This document shows positions 48,951 to 63,900 of a stretch of 64,000 nt of DNA, one piece after another (the first letter of the stretch is position 1; each line of letters starts with the position of its first letter). Both the position numbers and the translations under genes were made by a program. The notes beneath the pieces were generated by a model. That model was not told the DNA's origin and searched no databases. It saw nothing but the letters and a program-made list of their open reading frames with translations. Source of the stretch: Pegoplata infirma (taxonomy: Eukaryota > Arthropoda > Insecta > Diptera > Anthomyiidae); contig OY992539.1 in the NCBI GenBank assembly GCA_963921195.1, positions 158,797,622 through 158,861,621 of the forward strand. The letters are read 5' to 3'.

Positions 48951-51900
48951 AATCGGGTTGGTACTTACAGAGATATATGCATTTATGCAAAGTTTTTTTT
49001 TCATTTTTATGAGAAACCCATTATTTAAGGTTTTTTGGAGACCCTCATTTTTAAATTGCTATAACTCGATAAATAATGATCCGATTTTGACTCTATAAAA
49101 ACTAGAATGCATAAGTATATTAGCTTTATCATGACAGAAAAAATTTAAGACTATCAGACTAGTATTAACAGATATTTATGCATTCATATCAAAAATATTT
49201 TCGGGTTACTTGTAATAACTTGAAATGGCTATATCAAGGTTACCATTATATCGATTTCAAATGCCTTTGCACGAATTTAAATCTTTTTCAATAAAGTTTA
49301 AATAGAATAAAAGAGATTGCTCGATTTTAAATTTTTAAAAAAAATTATTTTTTCAAAAATGATAAACTTGTAATTTTTCGTAGTCTGGAGACCTTTTACT
49401 TTCAACGGCTGTATCTCTGCAACTATTGCTCCGATTTCGTCAAAATAACAAAAAAATAAAAGATTGAGACTTTATCTTTCCTCTGGAACCAAATGTGAGA
49501 CAATCGGGCTGGTACTTACAGAGATATATGCATTTATGCAAAGTTTTTTTTAATTTTTATGAAAAACCCATTATTTAAGGTTTTTTGGAGACCCTCATTT
49601 TTAAATTGCTATAACTCGGTAAATAATGATCCGATTTTGACTCTATAAAAACTAGAATGCATAAGTATATTAGCTTTATCATGACAGAAAAAATTTAAGA
49701 CTATCAGACTAGTATTAACAGATATTTATGCATTCATATCAAAAATATTTTCGGGTTACTTGTAATAACTTGAAATGGCTATATCAAGGTTACCATTATA
49801 TCAATTTCAAATGCCTTTGCACGAATTTAAATCTTTTTTAATAAAGTTTAAATAGAATAAAAGAGATTGCTCGATTTTAAATTTTTAAAAAAAAATATTT
49901 TTTCAAAAATGATAAACTTGTAATTTTTCGTAGTCTGGAGACCTTTTACTTTCAACGGCTGTATCTCTGCAACTATTGCTCCGATTTCGTCAAAATAACA
50001 AAAAAATAAAAGATTGGGACTTTATCTTTCCTCTGGAATCAAATGTGAGACAATCGGTCTGGTACTTACAGAGATATATGCATTTATGCAAAGTTTTTTT
50101 TTCATTTTTATGAAAAACCCATTATTTAAGGTTTTTTGGAGACCCTCATTTTTAAATTGCTATAACTCGGTAAATAATGATCCGATTTTGACTCTATAAA
50201 AACTAGAATGCATAAGTATATTAGCTTTATCATGACAGAAAAAATTTAAGACTATCAGACTAGTATTAACAGATATTTATGCATTCATATCAAAAATATT
50301 TTCGGGTTACTTGTAATAACTTGAAATGGCTATATCAAGGTTACCATTATATCGATTTCAAATGCCTTTGCACGAATTTAAATCTTTTTCAATAAAGTTT
50401 AAATAGAATAAAAGAGATTGCTCGATTTTAAATTTTTAAAAAAAAATATTTTTTCAAAAATGATAAACTTGTAATTTTTCGTAGTCTGGAGACCTTTTAC
50501 TTTCAACGGCTGTATCTCTGCAACTATTGCTCCGATTTTGTCAAAATAACAAAAAAATAAAAGATTGAGACTTTATCTTTCCTCTGGAACCAAATGTGAG
50601 ACAATCGGGCTGGTACTTACAGAGATATATGCATTTATGCAAAGTTTTTTTTTTAATTTTTATGAGAAACCCATTATTTAAGGTTTTTTGGAGACCCTCA
50701 TTTTTAAATTGCTATAACTCGGTAAATAATGATCCGATTTTGACTCTATAAAAACAAGAATGCATAAGTATATTAGCTTTATCATGACAGAAAAAATTTA
50801 AGACTATCAGACTAGTATTAACAGATATTTATGCATTCATATCAAAAATATTTTCGGGTTACTTGTAATAACTTGAAATGGCTATATCAAGGTTACCATT
50901 ATATCGATTTCAAATGCCTTTGCACGAATTTAAATCTTTTTCAATAAAGTTTAAATAGAATAAAAGAGATTGCTCGATTTTAAATTTTTAAAAAAAAATA
51001 TTTTTTTAAAAATGATAAACTTGTAATTTTTCGTAGTCTGGAGACCTTTTACTTTCAACGGCTGTATCTCTGCAACTATTGCTCCGATTTTGTCAAAATA
51101 ACAAAAAAAATAAAAGATTGAGACTTTATCTTTCCTCTGGAACCAAATGTGAGACAATCGGGTTGGTACTTACAGAGATATATGCATTTATGCAAAGTTT
51201 TTTTTTCATTTTTATGAGAAACCCATTATTTAAGGTTTTTTGGAGACCCTCATTTTTAAATTGCTATAACTCGATAAATAATGATCCGATTTTGACTCTA
51301 TAAAAACTAGAATGCATAAGTATATTAGCTTTATCATGACAGAAAAAATTTAAGACTATCAGACTAGTATTAACAGATATTTATGCATACATATCAAAAA
51401 TATTTTCGGGTTACTTGTAATAACTTGAAATGGCTATATCAAGGTTACCATTATATCGATTTCAAATGCCTTTGCACGAATTTAAATCTTTTTCAATAAA
51501 GTTTAAATAGAATAAAAGAGATTGCTCGATTTTAAATTTTTAAAAAAAATTATTTTTTCAAAAATGATAAACTTGTAATTTTTCGTAGTCTGGAGACCTT
51601 TTACTTTCAACGGCTGTATCTCTGCAACTATTGCTCCGATTTCGTCAAAATAACAAAAAAATAAAAGATTGAGACTTTATCTTTCCTCTGGAACCAAATG
51701 TGAGACAATCGGGCTGGTACTTACAGAGATATATGCATTTATGCAAAGTTTTTTTTTTCATTTTTATGAGAAACCCATTATTTAAGGTTTTTTGGAGACC
51801 CTCATTTTTAAATTGCTATAACTCGATAAATAATGATCCGATTTTGACTCTATAAAAACTAGAATGCATAAGTATATTAGCTTTTTCATGACAGAAAAAA

Positions 51901-54900
51901 TTTAAGACTATCAGACTAGTATTAACAGATATTTATGCATTCATATCAAAAATATTTTCGGGTTACTTGTAATAACTTGAAATGGCTATATCAAGGTTAC
52001 CATTATATCGATTTCAAATGCCTTTGCACGAATTTAAATCTTTTTCAATAAAGTTTAAATAGAATAAAAGAGATTGCTCGATTTTAAATTTTTAAAAAAA
52101 ATTATTTTTTCAAAAATGATAAACTTGTAATTTTTCGTAGTCTGGAGACCTTTTACTTTCAACGGCTGTATCTCTGCAACTATTGCTCCGATTTCGTCAA
52201 AATAACAAAAAAATAAAAGATTGAGACTTTATCTTTCCTCTGGAACCAAATGTGAGACAATCGGGCTGGTACTTACAGAGATATATGCATTTATGCAAAG
52301 TTTTTTTTTCATTTTTATGAGAAACCCATTATTTAAGGTTTTTTGGAGACCCTCATTTTTAAATTGCTATAACTCGATAAATAATGATCCGATTTTGACT
52401 CTATAAAAACTAGAATGCATAAGTATATTAGCTTTATCATGACAGAGAAAATTTAAGACTATCAGACTAGTATTAAGAGATATTTATGCATTCATATCAA
52501 AAATATTTTCGGGTTACTTGTAATAACTTGAAATGGCTATATCAAGGTTACCATTATATCGATTTCAAATGCCTTTGCACGAATTTAAATCTTTTTCAAT
52601 AAAGTTTAAATAGAATAAAAGAGATTGCTCGATTTTAAATTTTTTAAAAAAAAATATTTTTTCAAAAATGATAAACTTGTAATTTTTCGTAGTCTGGAGA
52701 CCTTTTACTTTCAAGGGCTGTATCTCTGCAACTATTGCTCCGATTTTGTCAAAATAACAAAAAAATAAAAGATTGAGACTTTATCTTTCCTCTGGAACCA
52801 AATGTGAGACAATCGGGCTGGTACTTACAGAGATATATGCATTTATGCAAAGTTTTTTTTTTCATTTTTATGAGAAACCCATTATTTAAGGTTTTTTGGA
52901 GACCCTCATTTTTAAATTGCTATAACTCGATAAATAATGATCCGATTTTGACTCTATAAAAACTAGAATGCATAAATATATTAGCTTTATCATGACAGAA
53001 AAAATTTAAGACTATCAGACTAGTATTAACAGATATTTATGCATTCATATCAAAAATATTTTCGGGTTACTTGTAATAACTTGAAATGGCTATACCAAGG
53101 TTACCATTATATCGATTTCAAATGCCTTTGCACGAATTTAAATCTTTTTCAATAAAGTTTAAATAGAATAAAAGAGATTGCTCGATTTTAAATTTAAAAA
53201 AAAAAATATTTTTTCAAAAATGATAAACTTGTAATTTTTCGTAGTCTGGAGACCTTTTACTTTCAACGGCTGTATCTCTGCAACTATTGCTCCGATTTCG
53301 TCAAAATAACAAAAAAATAAAAGATTGAGACTTTATCTTTCCTCTGGAACCAAATGTGAGACAATCGGGCTGGTACTTACAGAGATATATGCATTTATGC
53401 AAAGTTTTTTTTTTTCATTTTTATGAAAAACCCATTATTTAAGGTTTTTTGGAGACCCTCATTTTTAAATTGCTATAACTCGGTAAATAATGATCCGATT
53501 TTGACTCTATAAAAACTAGAATGCATAAGTATATTAGCTTTATCATGACAGAAAAAATTTAAGACTATCAGACTAGTATTAACAGATATTTATGCATTCA
53601 TATCAAAAATATTTTCGGGTTACTTGTAATAACTTGAAATGGCTATATCAAGGTTACCATTATATCGATTTCAAATGCCTTTGCACGAATTTAAATCTTT
53701 TTCAATAAAGTTTAAATAGAATAAAAGAGATTGCTCGATTTTAAATTTTAAAAAAAAAATATTTTTTCAAAAATGATAAACTTGTAATTTTTCGTACTCT
53801 GGAGACCTTTTACTTTCAACGGCTGTATCTCTGCAACTATTGCTCCGATTTCGTCAAAATAACAAAAAAATAAAAGATTGAGACTTTATCTTTCCTCTGT
53901 AACCAAATGAAAAACCCATTATTTAAGGTTTTTTGGAGACCCTCATTTTTAAATTGCTATAACTCGGTAAATAATGATCCGATTTTGACTCTATAAAAAC
54001 TAGAATGCATAAGTATATTAGCTTTATCATGACAGAAAAAATTTAAGACTATCAGACTAGTATTAACAGATATTTATGCATTCATATCAAAAATATTTTC
54101 GGGTTACTTGTAATAACTTGAAATGGCTATATCAAGGTTACCATTATATCGATTTCAAATGCCTTTGCACGAATTTAAATCTTTTTCAATAAAGTTTAAA
54201 TAGAATAAAAGAGATTGCTCGATTTTAAATTTAAAAAAAAAAATATTTTTTCAAAAATGATAAACTTGTAATTTTTCGTAGTCTGGAGACCTTTTACTTT
54301 CAACGGCTGTATCTCTGCAACTATTGCTCCGATTTTGTCAAAATAACAAAAAAATAAAAGATTGAGACTTTATCTTTCCTCTGGAACCAAATGTGAGACA
54401 ATCGGGCTGGTACTTACAGAGATATATGCATTTATGCAAAGTTTTTTTTTCATTTTTATGAAAAACCCATTATTTAAGGTTTTTTGGAGACCCTCATTTT
54501 TAAATTGCTATAACTCGGTAAATAATGATCCGATTTTGACTCTATAAAAACTAGAATGCATAAGTATATTAGCTTTATCATGACAGAAAAAATTTAAGAC
54601 TATCAGACTAGTATTAACAGATATTTATGCATTCATATCAAAAATATTTTCGGGTTACTTGTAATAACTTGAAATGGCTATATCAAGGTTACCATTATAT
54701 CGATTTCAAATGCCTTTGCACGAATTTAAATCTTTTTCAATAAAGTTTAAATAGAATAAAAGAGATTGCTCGATTTTAAATTTAAAAAAAAAAATATTTT
54801 TTCAAAAATGATAAACTTGTAATTTTTCGTAGTCTGGAGACCTTTTACTTTCAACGGCTGTATCTCTGCAACTATTGCTCCGATTTCGTCAAAATAACAA

Positions 54901-57900
54901 AAAAATAAAAGATTGAGACTTTATCTTTCCTCTGGAACCAAATGTGAGACAATCGGGCTGGTACTTACAGAGATATATGCATTTATGCAAAGTTTTTTTT
55001 TCATTTTTATGAGAAACCCATTATTTAAGGTTTTTTGGAGACCCTCATTTTTAAATTGCTATAACTCGATAAATAATGATCCGATTTTGACTCTATAAAA
55101 ACTAGAATGCATAAGTATATTAGCTTTATCATGACAGAAAAAATTTAAGACTATCAGACTAGTATTAACAGATATTTATGCATTCATATCAAAAATATTT
55201 TCGGGTTTCTTGTAATAACTTGAAATGGCTATATCAAGGTTACCATTATATCGATTTCAAATGCCTTTGCACGAATTTAAATCTTTTTCAATAAAGTTTA
55301 AATAGAATAAAAGAGATTGCTCGATTTTAAATTTTTAAAAAAAATTTTTTTTCAAAAATGATAAACTTGTAATTTTTCGTAGTCTGGAGACCTTTTATTT
55401 TCAACGGCTGTATCTCTGCAACTATTGCTCCGATTTTGTCAAAATAACAAAAAAATAAAAGATTGAGACTTTATCTTTCCTCTGGAACCAAATGTGAGAC
55501 AATCGGGCTGGTACTTACAGAGATATATGCATTTATGCAAAGTTTTTTTTTTCATTTTTATGAAAAACCCATTATTTAAGGTTTTTTGGAGACCCTCATT
55601 TTTAAATTGCTATAACTCGGTAAATAATGATCCGATTTTGACTCTATAAAAACTAGAATGCATAAGTATATTAGCTTTATCATGACAGAAAAAATTTAAG
55701 ACTATCAGACTAGTATTAACAGATATTTATGCATTCATATCAAAAATATTTTCGGGTTACTTGTAATAACTTGAAATGGCTATATCAAGGTTACCATTAT
55801 ATCGATTTCAAATGCCTTTGCACGAATTTAAATCTTTTTCAATAAAGTTTAAATAGAATAAAAGAGATTGCTCGATTTTAAATTTAAAAAAAAAAATATT
55901 TTTTCAAAAATGATAAACTTGTAATTTTTCGTAGTCTGGAGACCTTTTACTTTCAACGGCTGTATCTCTGCAACTATTGCTCCGATTTCGTCAAAATAAC
56001 AAAAAAATAAAAGATTGAGACTTTATCTTTCCTCTGGAACCAAATGTGAGACAATCGGGCTGGTACTTACAGAGATATATGCATTTATGCAAAGTTTTTT
56101 TTTCATTTTTATGAGAAACCCATTATTTAAGGTTTTTGGAGACCCTCATTTTTAAATTGCTATAACTCGATAAATAATGATCCGATTTTGACTCTATAAA
56201 AACTAGAATGCATAAGTATATTAGCTTTATCATGACAGAAAAAATTTAAGACTATCAGACTAGTATTAACAGATATTTATGCATTCATATCAAAAATATT
56301 TTCGGGTTACTTGTAATAACTTGAAATGGCTATATCAAGGTTACCATTATATCGATTTCAAATGCCTTTGCACGAATTTAAATCTTTTTCAATAAAGTTT
56401 AAATAGAATAAAAGAGATTGCTCGATTTTAAATTTTAAAAAAAAAAATATTTTTTCAAAAATGATAAACTTGTAATTTTTCGTAGTCTGGAGACCTTTTA
56501 CTTTCAACGGCTGTATCTCTGCAACTATTGCTCCGATTTCGTTAAAATAACAAAAAAATAAAAGACTGAGACTTTATCTTTCCTCTGGAACCAAATGTGA
56601 GACAATCGGGCTGGTACTTACAGAGATATATGCATTTATGCAAAGTTTTTTTTTTCATTTTTATGAAAAACCCATTATTTAAGGTTTTTTGGAGACCCTC
56701 ATTTTTAAATTGCTATAACTCGGTAAATAATGATCCGATTTTGACTCTATAAAAACTAGAATGCATAAGTATATTAGCTTTATCATGACAGAAAAAATTT
56801 AAGACTATCAGACTAGTATTAACAGATATTTATGCATTCATATCAAAAATATTTTCGGGTTACTTGTAATAACTTGAAATGGCTATATCAAGGTTACCAT
56901 TATATCGATTTCAAATGCCTTTGCACGAATTTAAATCTTTTTCAATAAAGTTTAAATAGAATAAAAGAGATTGCTCGATTTTAAATTTTAAAAAAAAAAT
57001 ATTTTTTCAAAAATGATAAACTTGTAATTTTTCGTACTCTGGAGACCTTTTACTTTCAACGGCTGTATCTCTGCAACTATTGCTCCGATTTCGTCAAAAT
57101 AACAAAAAAATAAAAGATTGAGACTTTATCTTTCCTCTGGAACCAAATGTGAGACAATCGGGCTGGTACTTACAGAGATATATGCATTTATGCAAAGTTT
57201 TTTTTTTCATTTTTATGAGAAACCCATTATTTAAGGTTTTTTGGAGACCCTCATTTTTAAATTGCTATAACTCGGTAAATAATGATCCGATTTTGACTCT
57301 ATAAAAACAAGAATGCATAAGTATATTAGCTTTATCATGACAGAAAAAATTTAAGACTATCAGACTAGTATTAACAGATATTTATGCATTCATATCAAAA
57401 ATATTTTCGGGTTACTTGTAATAACTTGAAATGGCTATATCAAGGTTACCATTATATCGATTTCAAATGCCTTTGCACGAATTTAAATCTTTTTCAATAA
57501 AGTTTAAATAGAATAAAAGAGATTGCTCGATTTTAAATTTTAAAAAAAAAATATTTTTTCAAAAATGATAAACTTGTAAGTAATTTTTCGTAGTCTGGAG
57601 ACCTTTTACTTTCAACGGCTGTATCTCTGCAACTATTGCTCCGATTTCGTCAAAATAACAAAAAAATAAAAGATTGAGAATTTATCTTTCCTCTGGAACC
57701 AAATGTGAGACAATCGGGCTGGTACTTACAGAGATATATGCATTTATGCAAAGTTTTTTTTTCATTTTTATGAGAAACCCATTATTTAAGGTTTTTTGGA
57801 GACCCTCATTTTTAAATTGCTATAACTCGGTAAATAATGATCCGATTTTGACTCTATAAAAACAAGAATGCATAAGTATATTAGCTTTATCATGACAGAA

Positions 57901-60900
57901 AAAATTTAAGACTATCAGACTAGTATTAACAGATATTTATGCATTCATATCAAAAATATTTTCGGGTTACTTGTAATAACTTGAAATGGCTATATCAAGG
58001 TTACCATTATATCGATTTCAAATGCCTTTGCACGAATTTAAATCTTTTTCAATAAAGTTTAAATAGAATAAAAGAGATTGCTCGATTTTAAATTTTTAAA
58101 AAAAATTATTTTTTCAAAAATGATAAACTTGTAATTTTTCGTAGTCTGGAGACCTTTTACTTTCAACGGCTGTATCTCTGCAACTATTGCTCCGATTTTG
58201 TCAAAATAACAAAAAAATAAAAGATTGAGACTTTATCTTTCCTCTGGAGCCAAATGTGAGACAATCGGGCTGGTACTTACAGAGATATATGCATTTATGC
58301 AAAGTTTTTTTTTTAATTTTTATGAGAAACCCATTATTTAAGGTTTTTTGGAGACCCTCATTTTTAAATTGCTATAACTCGGTAAATAATGATCCGATTT
58401 TGACTCTATAAAAACAAGAATGCATAAGTATATTAGCTTTATCATGACAGAAAAAATTTAAGACTATCAGACTAGTATTAACAGATATTTATGCATTCAT
58501 ATCAAAAATATTTTCGGGTTACTTGTAATAACTTGAAATGGCTATATCAAGGTTACCATTATATCGATTTCAAATGCCTTTGCACGAATTTAAATCTTTT
58601 TCAATAAAGTTTAAATAGAATAAAAAAGATTCCTCGATTTTAAATTTTTAAAAAAAATTATTTTTTCAAAAATGATAAACTTGTAATTTTTCGTAGTCTG
58701 GAGACCTTTTATTTTCAACGGCTGTATCTCTGCAACTATTGCTCCGATTTCGTCAAAATAACAAAAAAATAAAAGATTGAGACTTTATCTTTCCTCTGGA
58801 ACCAAATGTGAGACAATCGGGCTGGTACTTACAGAGATATATGCATTTATGCAAAGTTTTTTTTTTATTTTTATGAGAAACCCATTATTTAAGGTTTTTT
58901 GGAGACCCTCATTTTTAAATTGCTATAACTCGGTAAATAATGATCCGATTTTGACTCTATAAAAACTAGAATGCATAAGTATATTAGCTTTATCATGACA
59001 GAAAAAATTTAAGACTATCAGACTAGTATTAACAGATATTTATGCATTCATATCAAAAATATTTTCGGGTTACTTGTAATAACTTGAAATGGCTATATCA
59101 AGGTTACCATTATATCGATTTCAAATGCCTTTGCACGAATTTAAATCTTTTTCAATAAAGTTTAAATAGAATAAAAGAGATTGCTCGATTTTAAATTTAA
59201 AAAAAAAAATATTTTTTCAAAAATGATAAACTTGTAATTTTTCGTAGTCTGGAGACCTTTTACTTTCAACGGCTGTATCTCTGCAACTATTGCTCCGATT
59301 TCGTCAAAATAACAAAAAAATAAAAGATTGAGACTTTATCTTTCCTCTGGAACCAAATGTGAGACAATCGGGCTGGTACTTACAGAGATATATGCATTTA
59401 TGCAAAGTTTTTTTTTTCATTTTTATGAAAATCCCATTATTTAAGGTTTTTTGGAGACCCTCATTTTTAAATTGCTATAACTCGGTAAATAATGATCCGA
59501 TTTTGACTCTATAAAAACTAGAATGCATAAGTATATTAGCTTTATCATGACAGAAAAAATTTAAGACTATCAGACTAGTATTAACAGATATTTATGCATT
59601 CATATCAAAAATATTTTCGGGTTACTTGTAATAACTTGAAATGGCTATATCAAGGTTACCATTATATCGATTTCAAATGCCTTTGCACGAATTTAAATCT
59701 TTTTCAATAAAGTTTAAATAGAATAAAAGAGATTGCTCGATTTTAAATTTTTAAAAAAAAATATTTTTTCAAAAATGATAAACTTGTAATTTTTCGTAGT
59801 CTGGAGACCTTTTACTTTCAACGGCTGTATCTCTGCAACTATTGCTCCGATTTCGTCAAAATAACAAAAAAATAAAATATTGAGACTTTATCTTTCCTCT
59901 GGAACCAAATGTGAGACAATCGGGCTGGTACTTACAGAGATATATGCATTTATGCAAAGTTTTTTTTTTCATTTTTATGAAAAACCCATTATTTAAGGTT
60001 TTTTGGAGACCCTCATTTTTAAATTGCTATAACTCGGTAAATAATGATCCGATTTTGACTCTTTAAAAACTAGAATGCATAAGTATATTAGCTTTATCAT
60101 GACAGAAAAAATTTAAGACTATCAGACTAGTATTAACAGATATTTATGCATTCATATCAAAAATATTTTCGGGTTACTTGTAATAACTTGAAATGGCTAT
60201 ATCAAGGTTACCATTATATCGATTTCAAATGCCTTTGCACGAATTTAAATCTTTTTCAATAAAGTTTAAATAGAATAAAAGAGATTGCTCGATTTTAAAT
60301 TTTTAAAAAAAAATATTTTTTCAAAAATGATAAACTTGTAATTTTTCGTAGTCTGGAGACCTTTTACTTTCAACGGCTGTATCTCTGCAACTATTGCTCC
60401 GATTTCGTCAAAATAACAAAAAACTAAAAGATTGAGACTTTATCTTTCCTCTGGAACCAAATGTGAGACAATTGGGCTGGTACTTACAGAGATAAGTATA
60501 TGCATTTATGCAAAGTTTTTTTTTTTCATTTTTATGAAAAACCCATTATTTAAGGTTTTTTGGAGACCCTCATTTTTAAATTGCTATAACTCGATAAATA
60601 ATGATCAGATTTTGACTCTATAAAAACTAGAATGCATAAGTATATTAGCTTTATCATGACAGAAAAAATTTAAGACTATCAGACTAGTATTAACAGATAT
60701 TTATGCATTCATATCAAAAATATTTTCGGGTTACTTGTAATAACTTGAAATGGCTATATCAAGGTTACCATTATATCGATTTCAAATGCCTTTGCACGAA
60801 TTTAAATCTTTTTCAATAAAGTTTAAATAGAATAAAAGAGATTGCTCGATTTTAAATTTTTAAAAAAATTTTTTTTTCAAAAATGATAAACTTGTAATTT

Positions 60901-63900
60901 TTCGTAGTCTGGGGACCTTTTACTTTCAACGGCTGTATCTCTGCAACTATTGCTCCGATTTTGTCAAAATAACAAAAAAATAAAAGATTGAGACTTTATC
61001 TTTCCTCTGGAACCAAATGTGAGACAATCGGGCTGGTACTTACAGAGATATATGCATTTATGCAAAGTTTTTTTTTTCATTTTTATGAGAAACCCATTAT
61101 TTAAGGTTTTTTGGAGACCCTCATTTTTAAATTGCTATAACTCGGTAAATAATGATCCGATTTTGACTCTATAAAAACAAGAATGCATAAGTATATTAGC
61201 TTTATCATGACAGAAAAAATTTAAGACTATCAGACTAGTATTAACAGATATTTATGCATTCATATCAAAAATATTTTCGGGTTACTTGTAATAACTTGAA
61301 ATGGCTATATCAAGGTTACCATTATATCGATTTCAAATGCCTTTGCACGAATTTAAATCTTTTTCAATAAAGTTTAAATAGAATAAAAGAGATTGCTCGA
61401 TTTTAAATTTTTAAAAAAAAATATTTTTTCAAAAATGATAAACTTGTAATTTTTCGTAGTCTGGAGACCTTTTACTTTCAACGGCTGTATCTCTGCAACT
61501 ATTGCTCCGATTTCGTCAAAATAACAAAAAAATAAAAGATTGAGACTTTATCTTTCCTTTGGAACCAAATGTGAGACAATCGGGCTGGTACTTACAGAGA
61601 TATATGCATTTATGCAAAGTTTTTTTTTCATTTTTATGAGAAACCCATTATTTAAGGTTTTTTGGAGACCCTCATTTTTAAATTGCTATAACTCGATAAA
61701 TAATGATCCGATTTTGACTCTATAAAAACTAGAATGCATAAGTATATTAGCTTTATCATGACAGAAAAAATTTAAGACTATCAGACTAGTATTAACAGAT
61801 ATTTATGCATTCATATCAAAAATATTTTCGGGTTACTTGTAATAACTTGAAATGGCTATATCAAGGTTACCATTATATCGATTTCAAATGCCTTTGCACG
61901 AATTTAAATCTTTTTCAATAAAGTTTAAATAGAATAAAAGAGATTGCTCGATTTTAAATTTTTAAAAAAAAATATTTTTTCAAAAATGATAAACTTGTAA
62001 TTTTTCGTAGTCTGGAGACCTTTTACTTTCAACGGCTGTATCTCTGCAACTATTGCTCCGATTTCGTCAAAATAACAAAAAAATAAAAGATTGAGACTTT
62101 ATCTTTCCTCTGGAACCAAATGTGAGACAATCGGGCTGGTACTTACAGAGATATATGCATTTATGCAAAGTTTTGTTTTCATTTTTATGAAAAACCCATT
62201 ATTTAAGGTTTTTTGGAGACCCTCATTTTTAAATTGCTATAACTCGGTAAATAATGATCCGATTTTGACTTTATAAAAACTAGAATGCATAAGTTTATTA
62301 GCTTTATCATGACAGAAAAAATTTAAGACTATCAGACTAGTATTAACAGATATTTATGCATTCATATCAAAAATATTTTCGGGTTACTTGTAATAACTTG
62401 AAATGGCTATATCAAGGTTACCATTATATCGATTTCAAATGCCTTTGCACGAATTTAAATCTTTTTCAATAAAGTTTAAATAGAATAAAAGAGATTGCTC
62501 GATTTTAAATTTAAAAAAAAAAATATTTTTTCAAAAATGATAAACTTGTAATTTTTCGTAGTCTGGAGACCTTTTACTTTCAACGGCTGTATCTCTGCAA
62601 CTATTGCTCCGATTTCGTCAAAATAACAAAAAAATAAAAGATTGAGACTTTATCTTTCCTCTGGAACCAAATGTGAGACAATCGGGCTGGTACTTACAGA
62701 GATATATGCATTTATGCAAAGTTTTTTTTTTTCATTTTTATGAAAAACCCATTATTTAAGGTTTTTTGGAGACCCTCATTTTTAAATTGCTATAACTCGG
62801 TAAATAATGATCCGATTTTGACTCTATAAAAACTAGAATGCATAAGTATATTAGCTTTATCATGACAGAAAAAATTTAAGACTATCAGACTAGTATTAAC
62901 AGATATTTATGCATTCATATCAAAAATATTTTCGGGTTACTTGTAATAACTTGAAATGGCTATATCAAGGTTACCATTATATCGATTTCAAATGCCTTTG
63001 CACGAACTTAAATCTTTTTCAATAAAGTTTAAATAGAATAAAAGAGATTGCTCGATTTTAAATTTTAAAAAAAAAATATTTTTTCAAAAATGATAAACTT
63101 GTAATTTTTCGTAGTCTGGAGACCTTTTACTTTCAACGGCTGTATCTCTGCAACTATTGCTCCGATTTTGTCAAAATAACAAAAAAATAAAAGATTGAGA
63201 CTTTATCTTTCCTCTGGAACCAAATGTGAGACAATCGGGCTGGTACTTACAGAGATATATGCATTTATGTAAAGTTTTTTTTTTTAATTTTTATGAGAAA
63301 CCCATTATTTAAGGTTTTTTGGAGACCCTCATTTTTAAATTGCTATAACTCGATAAATAATGATCCGATTTTGACTCTATAAAAACTAGAATGCATAAGT
63401 ATATTAGCTTTATCATGACAGAAAAAATTTAAGACTATCAGACTAGTATTAACAGATATTTATGCATTCATATCAAAAATATTTTCGGGTTACTTGTAAT
63501 AACTTGAAATGGCTATATCAAGGTTACCATTATATCGATTTCAAATGCCTTTGCACGAATTTAAATCTTTTTCAATAAAGTTTAAATAGAATAAAAGAGA
63601 TTGCTCGATTTTAAATTTAAAAAAAAAATTATTTTTTCAAAAATGATAAACTTGTAATTTTTCGTAGTCTGGAGACCTTTTACTTTCAACGGCTGTATCT
63701 CTGCAACTATTGCTCCGATTTCGTCAAAATAACAAAAAAATAAAAGATTGAGACTTTATCTTTCCTCTGGAACCAAATGTGAGACAATCGGGCTGGTACT
63801 TACAGAGATATATGCATTTATGCAAAGTTTTTTTTTCATTTTTATGAGAAACCCATTATTTAAGGTTTTTTGGAGACCCTCATTTTTAAATTGCTATAAC

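Noticed and set aside
35895..51157. Minus-strand 64-68-codon frames in several monomers (MSHI...FYSI)
   Set aside because: They appear only where the A/T tract or A-run length happens to keep the frame open, and they cover no recognisable domain. They are repeat sequence, not genes.
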